Shown here: piece after piece, positions 1 to 8,455 of the stretch | How the letters are laid out: every line of letters begins with the position of its first letter | Numbering within the stretch: position 1 is the first letter of the stretch | Virus record (IMG/VR): IMGVR_UViG_3300030406_002050 | Span: 1-22,141 of that record | Reading direction: 5' to 3' (one strand) | Origin: a virus | Length of the DNA: 22,141 bases | Position numbers and translations under genes: made by a program | Notes under the pieces: model-generated | Seen by the model: the letters and a program-made list of their open reading frames with translations, nothing else | Databases searched by the model: none | Told to the model about the DNA's origin: nothing

Positions 1-861
1 GAAGAACTTGTCGAAGTTTTGGAAGAGGTTGAAGAGTGGTTTGAAGAACCTACAGATGAATTTGCAGATTTGGATAGACCCGAAGAACGAGTGGTTATGG
101 AAGAAACCAGAGAAAATCAAACCGAAGAAGAAGAAGAAATCAACCAAGAAAAAAGCTCAGTAAGAGTATCGGCACTAGAAGTTGTAGCTAGTACTATTCG
201 TACTGCTAGAGATAGTGTTTCTAGCTCCATAGGTGGCTCTGGTGGAACGAATAGAAACGCAGGAGTATCCTCGGTTACCTCAAGTGTAAGTGGGTCTTCA
301 GGGTCTTCTATTTCATCTACTGGTGGAATTAGTACAACGAACTCTCCAAGCATTTCAGACCAAGTTGTGTCTGCATCTGCACAAAATCAACAAGTTTTGT
401 CTATGAGTTCAGACGTAAATTCTCCCTCAACCAATGTAACTATTAATATTATGCCTAACATAGATGGCACTCCACAAGTTGCAATGGCAGATGTTCAAGT
501 TCAAGATATGCAGGGAGAGATAAATACTGCCATATCAGGAGTTATGACAGTCAGTGAAGCTGACCAAATTGCTGAACAGATTGTAGCTCAGAATATTCAA
601 GAGCAACAAGAGCAAGCCGAGTCGGAACAACAAGAGACCGGACAATACAGTGATGAATCTACTTTAGTAGCTTATCTAGGTTATGTAGTAGGCTTTGATG
701 CCTATAGAGAAACTCAAATACCACAGCAAGAAACTTGGTATGAACCTAGAGCTATTTATACAGATGCTATACTTAGAGATAATTCACAAGCTTTTTATGC
801 ATTATCAAGTACTAGCATAAATACATTAGGTGATATGATAGATATGCAACCAAATTTATAA
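1..861 (+). CDS. C-terminal part of a Ser/Gln/Glu-rich late protein (5' end outside window)
   Basis: The frame is open to the first base of the window, so the true start lies upstream. The first 45 residues are very acidic (Glu-rich, with a run of five Glu). A low-complexity Ser/Gly/Thr stretch follows (about residues 65-125), then a Gln/Glu-rich helix (about 185-215) and a compact Tyr-containing tail ending GDMIDMQPNL. There is no signal peptide or membrane segment in the visible part. It lies at the end of the rightward late operon, 11 bases before the next gene, which suggests a virion-associated or internal protein. That role is inference; I do not recognise the family. Confidence 0.75.
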   Translation, partial: EELVEVLEEVEEWFEEPTDEFADLDRPEERVVMEETRENQTEEEEEINQEKSSVRVSALEVVASTIRTARDSVSSSIGGSGGTNRNAGVSSVTSSVSGSSGSSISSTGGISTTNSPSISDQVVSASAQNQQVLSMSSDVNSPSTNVTINIMPNIDGTPQVAMADVQVQDMQGEINTAISGVMTVSEADQIAEQIVAQNIQEQQEQAESEQQETGQYSDESTLVAYLGYVVGFDAYRETQIPQQETWYEPRAIYTDAILRDNSQAFYALSSTSINTLGDMIDMQPNL

Positions 862-872
862 GGAGAAATAAT

Positions 873-1238
873 ATGGAATGGTTTGAAAATAAAACTACAC
901 AACTGATAGCTTTAGTTAGTATAGTCGGAACTCTAGCAGGGTTTGGATATACTGGTGCTACTTATATCAATAGACTAGAAAATTTAGAAGAAAAAATAAT
1001 TAAAGCCGAAGAAACAGATGATGGACTGGGAGAGATTGAAAAGAGATTTGAAGCTCTCGATACTTCTATATCTTACATTAATAAAACTTTAGATGCCGAG
1101 AAGACAGGAGTGATTGCTAAATTAGATTCAATTAATTTATTACAGTCACAGATAGATGGCTTGTCGATAGCAGTTAGAGAACTGGAAAAGGACGTAGAAA
1201 AACTAGAAGAAGACAGTAGTAATCCTCTAGCTAAATAA
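873..1238 (+). CDS. Small membrane-anchored coiled-coil protein
   Basis: 121 aa. An N-terminal hydrophobic segment (about residues 10-32, LIALVSIVGTLAGFGYTGA) would span the membrane once. The rest is an amphipathic, charge-rich coiled coil (about 33-120). The start is supported by AAGGAG at 860-865, overlapping the upstream stop. It is the last gene of the rightward operon and its stop directly abuts the stop of a leftward gene. Position and topology resemble spanin- or holin-like lysis accessory proteins, but there is no lipobox or Rz-type motif, so function stays open. Confidence 0.8.
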   Translation: MEWFENKTTQLIALVSIVGTLAGFGYTGATYINRLENLEEKIIKAEETDDGLGEIEKRFEALDTSISYINKTLDAEKTGVIAKLDSINLLQSQIDGLSIAVRELEKDVEKLEEDSSNPLAK

Positions 1239-1457
1239 TTATTGTATTCTACAATTTAAATCTGCTTCTATTTTATTGTGTATTTTATCTAGCTCTGAAC
1301 TAGCAGTACGTAGTGTAGTTTTTAATGTACTAAACATAATCGGGTTCAATCGTTCTTCGATTTGGTCTATATCACTAACACTACGTTCACTGTATACTTT
1401 ACCTTTTTGGTCAATTACTAATTTGTAACTAATCAAAGTGGCTTCATTCTTTTTCAT
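1239..1457 (-). CDS. Small hypothetical protein, last gene of the leftward operon
   Basis: 72 aa, charged, with a helical C-terminal half rich in Leu and Thr. The start overlaps the 3' end of nrdB by 14 bases, so it is probably translationally coupled to it. Its stop abuts the stop of the convergent plus-strand gene with no intergenic space and no evident terminator hairpin. I do not recognise the family. Confidence 0.6.
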   Translation of the reverse strand: MKKNEATLISYKLVIDQKGKVYSERSVSDIDQIEERLNPIMFSTLKTTLRTASSELDKIHNKIEADLNCRIQ

Positions 1458-2430
1458 TTTGCAATTCCGTAAAAGTTAAACTTCCATGATTTCCTCTTAA
1501 CCCTGCTTTCATATATGATGTTGCCTTACCTTCAAAAAAGTTTTGATGTTCAACACCTATCACTTCATCAATCCACTCCAAAGGATTGTCTTTTTGTTTA
1601 AAGTTTGGTTTTAATCCCAACTGTAATAATCTTCTGTCAGCTATGTATCTGTTATACGCATACATTTCATCTTTAGTTAGACCTTCAAGGTTTCCCATTT
1701 CAAATACTAAATCAAGAAACTTATCTTCAAGCTCTACCATTTTCCTACAAATATCATAGAGTTCTTTTTTCAAATCATCTTTCCATATATCAGGATTTTC
1801 TTTGATAAACTCTCTAAATAATTTAGTCATAGCTTCAACATGTAATGACTCGTCACGTATAGAGTACGTTACAATCTGACCCATGCCTTTCATTTTACCA
1901 TATCTAGGAAAGTTTAACAAGATTGCAAAGCTACTAAATAATTGTAGTCCTTCTGTAAAAGCAGAATAGACTGCTAAAGCTTTAGCTATCTCTCGTTTGT
2001 TTTTTCTAGTAGGTCTAAAGTCTAAAAGGTATTCATGTTTGTTAGCCATCTCTTCGTACTCTGCAAATGCTTTGTACTCTTTGTCCGGCATACCAATAGT
2101 CTCTAACAACTGACTGTACGCAACCTGATGTATTCCTTCCATGTTTGCAAAAGCCGACATCATTAATTGTGCTTCAGGTTTTCTGAACAATTTCATATAC
2201 TTATGAATATATGCTGAACCAACATCTACATCTGACTGTGTAAACAATCGAAATATTTGTTTGACTAAGTTGCGTTCTTGGTCTGTTAGATGGTTGTTCC
2301 AATCTTTAACATCTGTGTTTAAAGGTACATCGTTTGGTATCCAATGCATCTGTTGTTGTAAATCCCAGTAATCAAACATCCAAGGATGCTCGAAAGGTTT
2401 AAAATAATTTTGTGTTCCTAGTAAGCTCAT
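1444..2430 (-). CDS. nrdB: Ribonucleoside-diphosphate reductase class I, beta (small) subunit
   Basis: 328 aa, normal length for the family. With NrdA it reduces ribonucleotides to deoxyribonucleotides for phage DNA synthesis; the beta subunit houses the diiron-tyrosyl radical cofactor. The ligand set is visible by comparison with E. coli NrdB: Asp67, Glu98 and His101 in MEGIHQVAY, Glu160 in FTEGLQLF, and Glu194 and His197 in RDESLHVEA. Tyr105, seven residues after Glu98, matches the radical tyrosine Y122, so this looks like a canonical Tyr-radical enzyme rather than a Tyr-less variant. It follows nrdA with three tiny genes in between and abuts the stop of the gene upstream. Confidence 0.97.
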   Translation of the reverse strand: MSLLGTQNYFKPFEHPWMFDYWDLQQQMHWIPNDVPLNTDVKDWNNHLTDQERNLVKQIFRLFTQSDVDVGSAYIHKYMKLFRKPEAQLMMSAFANMEGIHQVAYSQLLETIGMPDKEYKAFAEYEEMANKHEYLLDFRPTRKNKREIAKALAVYSAFTEGLQLFSSFAILLNFPRYGKMKGMGQIVTYSIRDESLHVEAMTKLFREFIKENPDIWKDDLKKELYDICRKMVELEDKFLDLVFEMGNLEGLTKDEMYAYNRYIADRRLLQLGLKPNFKQKDNPLEWIDEVIGVEHQNFFEGKATSYMKAGLRGNHGSLTFTELQNEKE

Positions 2431-2601
2431 TTATTCTCCATTGAGGTAACTAGCATATTGTGCTAGTAACCATTTATTATATTTTCTTCTATACTCCTCT
2501 TCTGTATATGTGGTAGAGTGTGGTGTTTTATTTTCATCACAATGGTCTAGCCACATACGTCTACAGAACTGACTAAATTTTTCTCGTTCTTCTTTTGTCA
2601 C
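2431..2601 (-). CDS. Small hypothetical protein between nrdA and nrdB
   Basis: 56 aa with a GTG start at 2601, chosen because AAGGAG lies 7 bases upstream and the preceding gene stops just one base before it. A longer frame from a TTG at 2628 lacks a ribosome site and would overlap the neighbour. The protein is charged and aromatic (KEEREKFSQFCRRMW, EEYRRKYNKWLLAQY), and the C-terminal helix is amphipathic. The stop abuts the nrdB start. No family recognised. Confidence 0.7.
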   Translation of the reverse strand: MTKEEREKFSQFCRRMWLDHCDENKTPHSTTYTEEEYRRKYNKWLLAQYASYLNGE

Positions 2602-2602
2602 G

Positions 2603-2824
2603 TTAAAACTCCTTGAGTAGTAAATCAAGTTTTTCTTGAGCAGTAGCCATCTTATCCATTAGTAAATCCATCGACTCAATAATGTGTGGGTGCTCAGCTA
2701 CTCCCATACCTAACTCAAAATAAGTTTTTAACTCTGATTTAGCTATAGCTATTTCAGCTTCATATTTTTTTTGCAGTGCATCAAATCTATCTTCATACAT
2801 AGTATCAAATTTATCTTCTTTCAT
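2603..2824 (-). CDS. Small coiled-coil hypothetical protein
   Basis: 73 aa, almost wholly helical with heptad-like Leu/Ile/Ala spacing (DALQKKYEAEIAIAKSELKT and a C-terminal EKLDLLLKEF). It starts inside the 3' end of the zinc-ribbon gene upstream, 14-base overlap, with AAGGAG before the ATG. Function unknown; its position in the nrd block suggests co-expression with the reductase. Confidence 0.7.
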   Translation of the reverse strand: MKEDKFDTMYEDRFDALQKKYEAEIAIAKSELKTYFELGMGVAEHPHIIESMDLLMDKMATAQEKLDLLLKEF

Positions 2825-2969
2825 TTATTATCTCCTTTGGTAAGTAAACCATGACAAGCGAACCACAGTTAGGACAACTTAGATTTGTTTCCATGACGTA
2901 CTCTTCATTCTCTTCTATATTATGGTCTCCTCCCCATATTAATTCTGTATTACAATGCCAACACTTCAT
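2811..2969 (-). CDS. Small zinc-ribbon protein
   Basis: 52 aa. It has two CxxC knuckles, CWHC at residues 3-6 and CPNC at 32-35, separated by an acidic linker (EENEEY). This is the typical layout of a treble-clef or zinc-ribbon mini-protein binding one zinc. It starts one base after the nrdA stop and overlaps the next gene by 14 bases. It probably binds nucleic acid or protein. A link to ribonucleotide reductase is suggested only by position. Confidence 0.75.
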   Translation of the reverse strand: MKCWHCNTELIWGGDHNIEENEEYVMETNLSCPNCGSLVMVYLPKEIINERR

Positions 2970-2970
2970 A

Positions 2971-4848
2971 TTATCCCTCACAACTTAAACATTCGGTTTC
3001 TTCTAGGTTAATTCTTTGTATTCGTACATTAACATTCTCGGCAGACTTTGCAGCATCTGACCTCAAGTAATACAAAGATTTTAAATGATGCATGGCATAC
3101 CAGTGTACATCATTTAAGTATTGTAAAAATTCATCATGGACCTCCTGAGGTTCAGTAGCTTTTGGAGGTACAAAGAAAAGGTTTACACTTTGACTTTGGC
3201 AGATGTATGGTTGTCTAATTTTAGCGTGTTCTACTAAATGCAACTGATTTATTTCATCTGCTGTTTTAAATATTTCTTTTTCTTCTTTATTAAATATTTT
3301 AATATTTTGTATAGAACCTCTTTCATTTGAAATATCTTTCCATATTTTTTCTCTTTCTTCTACGTTAAGTCCTTTCTTTTTAAGAAGTTTTTCTAAGTAT
3401 TTATTTTTTACTTTGTAGTTTCCGGAGAGAGTTTTGTGCGTATATACGTTAGCACGAACTGGTTCAATGCTAGGGGAAGTACCACCACATATAATAGAAC
3501 TACTGGCATTAGGAGCAATAGCCAAAAGGTGAGCGTTACGATTATTGCTACCATGTACGTCAGGAGCTTCTCCCCTAGTTTCTGCCAAGAGCCTATTCGA
3601 TTCAACAGCTTTTGATTTAAGGTGCGAAAAAATAGTATTATTGATGCCAGTTTGTTGGAGACCTTGGAAAGGTAACCCTTTACTTTGGAGATAAGAATGG
3701 AATCCCATAGCTCCCAATCCAATAGACCTTTCTCTGTAAGCCGAATACGCAGCTTTGACCAACCCTTCTTTACCTTCTCTAACATATGTTTTAAACCTCT
3801 TAAAATTTGCAGTGTAACCACCTAACTTATCTGTGTACACTATTTCTTCAATGAAATGTTCCAGTACATTATCAAGCATCATAACTAAATCTTGAATAAA
3901 CTGTTCATCATTTCTCCATTCATCAAAATACTCTAGATTAACACTAGATAAACAACAAACAGCAGTTCGTTCTTCGTTTGTCGGTAATGTAATCTCCGAG
4001 CATAAGTTACTCTGATTAATTCTTAAACCTAACTCTTTTTGTTTTTCTGGTAGAGCTTCATTACATGTATCTATATTTATAAGATAAGGCTCACCAGTCT
4101 CTGCACGAGTCTCAAGTAAACGCATCCATAACTCTCTAGCACTAATAACTTTAGTAGGTTCGTTTGTTTTAGGGTCTATCAATCTCCATTCATCATCATT
4201 CTTGACAGCTTCTAAAAATGTATTTGTTATATTTACTGCGTTATGTAAATTTAAATTCTTTCTATTTATATCACCACCGGAAGACTTACGCATATTAATA
4301 AACTCTTCAATCTCAGGGTGAGATATATCTGAATATGCTGCATAACTTCCTCGTCTTGTAGTGCCTTGATTAAAGGCTAACATCTGAGAGTCTACTACAT
4401 GCATGAAGGGGATTGACCCAGTAGAACGAGAACCGTTGCCAGTTGAAACACCATCACTCCTAACATCTCCCCAATATCCACCGATACCTCCACCTGAACT
4501 TGCGAGCCAAATGTTTTCATCATAGTGGTCAGAAAGACCAATCCTCGAATCAGGTACATAATTGAGAAAGCAGCTAATAGGTAACCCACGAGTTGTTCCC
4601 CCGTTACTAAGTATAGGAGTACTAAACATAAACCAATTATCGGATGCATAATTATATAACCTCTGTGCTAAATTAAAATCTATATTACCTTTGTATGTAG
4701 CTCCAAAAACTGCAGCTCTTGCAAAAGCTTCCTGTGGACTGGTTTCGTTTTCCCAAAAATATCTATCTTGTAATGTATCAATACTAAATTTATCTAGTTT
4801 CTTATCTTTGTTATAATCTATTTGAATACCTAAATATTCTTTAATCAT
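2971..4848 (-). CDS. nrdA: Ribonucleoside-diphosphate reductase class I, alpha (large, catalytic) subunit
   Basis: 625 aa. It catalyses ribonucleotide reduction using the radical delivered by NrdB. By alignment from memory to E. coli NrdA: Cys93 (SCFL) and Cys298 or Cys299 (CCLSS) form the redox pair; Asn281, Cys283 and Glu285 in NLCSEI are the active-site trio; Tyr593-Tyr594 in SLYYLR are the radical-transfer tyrosines; and the C-terminal CLSC (620-623) is the thioredoxin/glutaredoxin-reduced tail. It is shorter than the roughly 760-aa bacterial enzymes because the N-terminal ATP-cone allosteric domain is absent, which suggests no dATP off-switch. It overlaps the upstream DUF3310-like gene by 8 bases. 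Confidence 0.97.
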   Translation of the reverse strand: MIKEYLGIQIDYNKDKKLDKFSIDTLQDRYFWENETSPQEAFARAAVFGATYKGNIDFNLAQRLYNYASDNWFMFSTPILSNGGTTRGLPISCFLNYVPDSRIGLSDHYDENIWLASSGGGIGGYWGDVRSDGVSTGNGSRSTGSIPFMHVVDSQMLAFNQGTTRRGSYAAYSDISHPEIEEFINMRKSSGGDINRKNLNLHNAVNITNTFLEAVKNDDEWRLIDPKTNEPTKVISARELWMRLLETRAETGEPYLINIDTCNEALPEKQKELGLRINQSNLCSEITLPTNEERTAVCCLSSVNLEYFDEWRNDEQFIQDLVMMLDNVLEHFIEEIVYTDKLGGYTANFKRFKTYVREGKEGLVKAAYSAYRERSIGLGAMGFHSYLQSKGLPFQGLQQTGINNTIFSHLKSKAVESNRLLAETRGEAPDVHGSNNRNAHLLAIAPNASSSIICGGTSPSIEPVRANVYTHKTLSGNYKVKNKYLEKLLKKKGLNVEEREKIWKDISNERGSIQNIKIFNKEEKEIFKTADEINQLHLVEHAKIRQPYICQSQSVNLFFVPPKATEPQEVHDEFLQYLNDVHWYAMHHLKSLYYLRSDAAKSAENVNVRIQRINLEETECLSCEG

Positions 4849-5128
4849 TTGTATCTCCTAAATGATACTCAGTATCTTCCAATGCTATAGCTATTATAGC
4901 ATAATGTATAATCTTTAACAAATCTAATTCAGGGTCATTACCTTCTTTCTTACCACACCTCATAGCATACTTCATAATATTACCCATGCAAAAACCTTTG
5001 CCATGCCCTGCATCAATAATCATATCAGTTGCTTGATACTTTCCTTGTGCGTAATGTCTTTCGTATGTTCTATCTACATATCTCTTTATTTGTTCTATTA
5101 TATTATCTTCGTTAAATTTATATTCCAT
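4841..5128 (-). CDS. DUF3310-like phage protein (nucleotide-kinase-like family)
   Basis: 95 aa. The core GFCMGNIMKYAMRCGKK followed by a Leu/Asp helix and HYAIIAI matches the pattern of the DUF3310 family, common in phages and sometimes annotated as nucleotide-kinase-like (Gly-Asn-x-x-Lys-Tyr, then Lys-rich, then Asp-Leu-Leu-Lys). No P-loop is visible, so enzymatic activity is doubtful. It is preceded by AGGAG and overlaps nrdA by 8 bases, which fits a role near nucleotide metabolism. Family assignment is from memory. Confidence 0.75.
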   Translation of the reverse strand: MEYKFNEDNIIEQIKRYVDRTYERHYAQGKYQATDMIIDAGHGKGFCMGNIMKYAMRCGKKEGNDPELDLLKIIHYAIIAIALEDTEYHLGDTND

Positions 5129-5136
5129 TGTATCTC

Positions 5137-5322
5137 CTAATGTATTGTAGTATCTAAAGGTATACCACTAGTTCTTTCATCTATCTTTATACTTACTAAT
5201 TCTTCTAAACGTAGTAATACTTCTAATTCTATATTGTCAGATGTATTACCTTGTAGTATTGCACCACCTAGTATAAACAATAAATCTTCTAAACGCAAAT
5301 CTTCTAAATTAAACTCTGCCAT
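5137..5322 (-). CDS. Small hypothetical protein, Leu/Glu-rich
   Basis: 61 aa, acidic and Leu-rich (LEDLRLEDLLFILGGAI). The short hydrophobic run is too brief and interrupted to call a membrane segment. It overlaps the upstream gene by 14 bases. No family recognised. Confidence 0.55.
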   Translation of the reverse strand: MAEFNLEDLRLEDLLFILGGAILQGNTSDNIELEVLLRLEELVSIKIDERTSGIPLDTTIH

Positions 5323-5566
5323 TTATTTCGAGTAACTCCTCAAGTGTTATATCATTTTTCTTTTTGATTTGTTTTTCTACCCATTTATGATTCATAAACG
5401 AATGATGTATTGTAAATCCTTTGTAATAGTATTCTTGGTCAGGCAACGCTTGGTTTAAAGTTTGAGGAGTTACCTTGTCGGTATCCTCTGTTAATAAACT
5501 ATTAATCCAATCTATCTGTATTTCTTCTGCTTTCTTGCGTATTAATTTACTTTTCTTTCCATTCAT
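5309..5566 (-). CDS. Small hypothetical basic protein
   Basis: 85 aa if started at the ATG at 5566, which has AAGAG 7 bases upstream and overlaps the nuclease gene by 20 bases. An in-frame ATG at 5593 would add nine residues but shows no ribosome site. The N-terminus is Lys-rich (MNGKKSKLIRKKAEEIQ), the middle carries Tyr/His (YYYKGFTIHH), and the C-terminus is charged. Function unknown. Confidence 0.6.
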   Translation of the reverse strand: MNGKKSKLIRKKAEEIQIDWINSLLTEDTDKVTPQTLNQALPDQEYYYKGFTIHHSFMNHKWVEKQIKKKNDITLEELLEINGRV

Positions 5567-6422
5567 GGGTAATCTCTTGAACTCTTGGTTCATTAACTAT
5601 ATCTGTGAAAAACACAGGACCTCTTGCATAATCAAAGATACGCAGTCCTTGTCCGTTATTAGATTCCGAGTGGCATTCTAGCTTGTGAGGACACCATGTA
5701 CATTCTCTCGGAAGTTTGAAGTTACCACCAGTGCCATCTGCTATCGGTTGATAACATAACTCAGGTGGTTCAGGCTTTTTTAGAGTAGCCTTTAACCCTT
5801 TAATTTTAGACTTTATATCAGGTTTGTCAAGTTCATCAGGTCTAAAAAACCAAAGTTCTCCTGTTTCTTTGTTGATAGCTAGAAAACCACCCTGATTTGT
5901 ACCTTCGGCTTCTTCATATCCTGCTAGTTGTGCAAGGTATCCAAAGCTGTCATTCTCAGGTAATGTACCATTCTTAAACTTGTTGAATGAAAAACCGGAA
6001 GCTGATTTAATATCTACAACTTCACCATCTATTTTACAATCCATGTGACCTTTGATGCCACTAATGTTTACCTCTTTTTGTTGGTCAGTAATCTTGTGTC
6101 CTGATAGTTTTACTAAGAATACTACGAGAGCTTCGAGTATATGACCATACAAAAATTTAATTAACAAAGTAGATTGTAAATCTTTTTGTTTAATCTTTGA
6201 GTGTTTGTTATACCAAAGCTGACGAGCAGGTTTACCTACATTCGACATACGTAAAGAGTCTTTAGTCTTGGGTTGTTTCTTTGCCCAACCACGTAAGGCT
6301 TCTTTCATATCCTCACCAAACTCTTCAATCATTTCGTCTGACAAATCTAGACCCTTACCTTTTGCTAAAGGAGTCAAAGCTTTGTATATATCAGGTACTA
6401 TGTTTTCTAGTTTCTTTTTCAT
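5547..6422 (-). CDS. PD-(D/E)XK exonuclease, Cas4/RecB-like
   Basis: 291 aa. The nuclease core shows His94/Glu97 in YGHILEA, Asp128 in GHMDCKID, and Asp137-Ile-Lys139 in VVDIKSAS, followed by an YLAQLAGY helix (about 162-169). This is the order expected of Cas4/AddB/RecB-type nucleases. The C-terminal third has clustered cysteines (CTWCPHKLEC plus an upstream LCYQ), which could hold an Fe-S cluster as in Cas4-like enzymes. In this operon the likely job is 5' exonuclease in recombination or host DNA breakdown, analogous to T7 gp6, though the fold differs. It overlaps the upstream endonuclease by 4 bases. Confidence 0.88.
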   Translation of the reverse strand: MKKKLENIVPDIYKALTPLAKGKGLDLSDEMIEEFGEDMKEALRGWAKKQPKTKDSLRMSNVGKPARQLWYNKHSKIKQKDLQSTLLIKFLYGHILEALVVFLVKLSGHKITDQQKEVNISGIKGHMDCKIDGEVVDIKSASGFSFNKFKNGTLPENDSFGYLAQLAGYEEAEGTNQGGFLAINKETGELWFFRPDELDKPDIKSKIKGLKATLKKPEPPELCYQPIADGTGGNFKLPRECTWCPHKLECHSESNNGQGLRIFDYARGPVFFTDIVNEPRVQEITHEWKEK

Positions 6423-6727
6423 TTTACATGCTCGATAAAGTGAAGTTCTCTTGTATCAGGATTAAATCCTAATAGTTTAACTCCTAACTTTTGTTGTAAT
6501 TTAGTTCTTGTTTTTTTACAGTTAGGTTTCTTGTCGTTGTTGTGGTTAGTATGTGTAGTCTTTACATCAATTAAAAGTGTATTACCTTTCTTGTCCATAG
6601 CAATCATATCTACTGGACCAGTACACCCTGAGTTTTGGAAGACTTCATATCCATTATCCCACAACCAAGTGACTGCATAATACTCTGCAAAGTCTCCTTT
6701 TCTGCTTGAATCTTTAATGGGTTTCAC
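6419..6727 (-). CDS. PD-(D/E)XK endonuclease, Holliday-junction-resolvase-like
   Basis: 102 aa from the GTG at 6727, chosen because AGGAGG sits 8 bases upstream; a GTG at 6736 is too close to that site. The catalytic pattern is Glu15 in GDFAEYY, Asp40 in GPVDMIA and Asp54-Val-Lys56 in LIDVKT, as in Hjc-type resolvases. The C-terminus is Lys/His-rich. Placed between the polymerase and exonuclease genes, it would cut branched replication intermediates, the role T7 endonuclease I (gp3) plays. The specific substrate is inference. Confidence 0.85.
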   Translation of the reverse strand: MKPIKDSSRKGDFAEYYAVTWLWDNGYEVFQNSGCTGPVDMIAMDKKGNTLLIDVKTTHTNHNNDKKPNCKKTRTKLQQKLGVKLLGFNPDTRELHFIEHVK

Positions 6728-8447
6728 TCCAATCACCTCCTATTTTATATTCACCTGTAAGTGGACAACGTAACTTGTAATACTCACCTGCTTTCTCTAT
6801 ACATCCTACAGCTAACTCACCCACGAAGTCTGCTAAATCTTCTCGTACTTCCATCTGCCATTCGTCATGAATATTAGCTACAAACTTAGCATCGAGAGCA
6901 TTTAATTTTATCAAACTTTGTAACATAAGTAAAGCTCGTTTCATTACGATTGCACCACCACCTTGTAGTAAACTATTGAGTGCTGCATGTTCACTTCTTA
7001 CATAAATCTTACGACCATCTAATCCTTTGAGGTATCCTCGTTTAGCTGCTTTTGATACCCTTTCTCTAAGTAATTTAAGTGATGGATTATTATCGAGGAA
7101 AGACTTTCTAAGCTTTGCACCATCTCTTTGGTTTCCTCCAACCACTGACCCAATCTTTGCATCTCCTGCTCCGTATATGAAGGCATAGATAAATGTCTTT
7201 GCCTGATTTCTTGATTTAAGTCCTGCAGCTTTCTGATTAGCTGTGTGTATGTCTCCTTCTGTAACTTCATGTGTGTAATCCTCGTCATTCATATAATGTG
7301 CTAACATTCGTAATTCTAAACCACTAGCATCTATACCTACTAATTTGTAACCATCTCTAACAGTCCAACAAGACCTGCACTCTTTACCATACTCACTACT
7401 GAGACTAGGAACTTGTGCTACGTTAGGAGAACGATGAGACATACGACCAGTGATTGTACCATTAGGTATTACAAAGCCATGCACTCTATTGTCCTTCTGT
7501 ACAGCAAGTATCCAAGAATCAATCTGAGCTATGCGTTTCTGTAACAGTAGAAACTCTGCTATTAACCTAGCTTCCGGTATATCTTTAACCTTTGCCAAAG
7601 AAGATTCATCAACTATCGGCAGACCTGTAGGAGTAAACCTGTTAGGTTTCCAACCGAAGTCTGTAAGGTATTCCCCTATCTGTTTACGAGAACCTAGATT
7701 AAAGTCTTGTAACTTCTGTCTCATAAAAGGTTTGTAATCACCTGACTCTATGAGCCTATCATATTCTTCTGCTGTTAAACCTGACTTGGATAGTGTTCCA
7801 TCTTTCTTTAACTTAGGTACAACTTGTTTTATATCTACCATCTTAGGTTTAAAAACCTTTTGTACTTCTTTCTCAACTTCAAACATACGTTCTTTCAACT
7901 GAGCTACCAACATCATAGCATACTCTTGATTGAACTCGAACCCATTGTCTTCTTGTTGTTTTAGAACTTCTGCTACTCCATGCTCAAGTGCTATTGAATC
8001 TTCTCCAAAGTTTTCACCTTCTTTGAGTAGACGTTGATATACTTTTTCATTTAGTATTACATCTTGTTGACAATACTTTAACATCTCGTCTGAGAAACCA
8101 TCCCAATCTTCGGGTTGTTCGTTTTTAGGAAAGCCTACAATGTATCCCCACGTTTTTAAACTATGTCCATTCTCACGTACAGGATTAAACAATCTAGACA
8201 TAACAAGTGTGTCTTTAATTACTTTCTTAGATAAGTCTACACCATGAAGTTTATTAATAACAGGTATATCAAAACCTAATATATTATGACCAATCAATAC
8301 ATCAGCAGATTGTAAAAATGTAATACCTTCATCAATAGCATTCGGACCAAACGATACGACAGGCTTACCCAAAGGCTTGGCTACAATACACCAAATCTTA
8401 TCAGGTTGTAAGCCATTTGCTTCTATGTCAAATACAATTTCTTCCAT
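6714..8447 (-). CDS. Family A DNA polymerase with 3'-5' exonuclease (T7 gp5-like)
   Basis: 577 aa, the replicative polymerase. The exonuclease domain has Asp7/Glu9 (FDIEANG), Asp60 (GFDIPVI) and Asp129 (YCQQDV). The polymerase palm and fingers have motif A with Asp373 (GIDASGLELRML), motif B Arg413...Lys417...Tyr421 (RNQAKTFIYAFIYGAG) and motif C His527-Asp528 (IHDEW). Tyr421 sits at the T7 Tyr526 / E. coli Phe762 position. It is shorter than T7 gp5 (about 700 aa), mainly between exonuclease and palm, so the thioredoxin-binding insertion may be reduced or missing. AGGAG precedes the ATG, and it follows the primase-helicase by 8 bases. Confidence 0.96.
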   Translation of the reverse strand: MEEIVFDIEANGLQPDKIWCIVAKPLGKPVVSFGPNAIDEGITFLQSADVLIGHNILGFDIPVINKLHGVDLSKKVIKDTLVMSRLFNPVRENGHSLKTWGYIVGFPKNEQPEDWDGFSDEMLKYCQQDVILNEKVYQRLLKEGENFGEDSIALEHGVAEVLKQQEDNGFEFNQEYAMMLVAQLKERMFEVEKEVQKVFKPKMVDIKQVVPKLKKDGTLSKSGLTAEEYDRLIESGDYKPFMRQKLQDFNLGSRKQIGEYLTDFGWKPNRFTPTGLPIVDESSLAKVKDIPEARLIAEFLLLQKRIAQIDSWILAVQKDNRVHGFVIPNGTITGRMSHRSPNVAQVPSLSSEYGKECRSCWTVRDGYKLVGIDASGLELRMLAHYMNDEDYTHEVTEGDIHTANQKAAGLKSRNQAKTFIYAFIYGAGDAKIGSVVGGNQRDGAKLRKSFLDNNPSLKLLRERVSKAAKRGYLKGLDGRKIYVRSEHAALNSLLQGGGAIVMKRALLMLQSLIKLNALDAKFVANIHDEWQMEVREDLADFVGELAVGCIEKAGEYYKLRCPLTGEYKIGGDWSETH

Positions 8448-8455
8448 AACTTCTC

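Noticed and set aside
3408-3821. 137-aa frame on the minus strand with hydrophobic segments
   Set aside because: Lies wholly inside nrdA in another frame; no ribosome site and nrdA is unambiguous.
4395-4649. 84-aa hydrophobic frame
   Set aside because: Shadow of nrdA in another frame.
2825-5130. NrdR boxes controlling the nrd genes
   Set aside because: No pair of the palindromic boxes could be found upstream of nrdA; the genes appear to be read from distant operon promoters.
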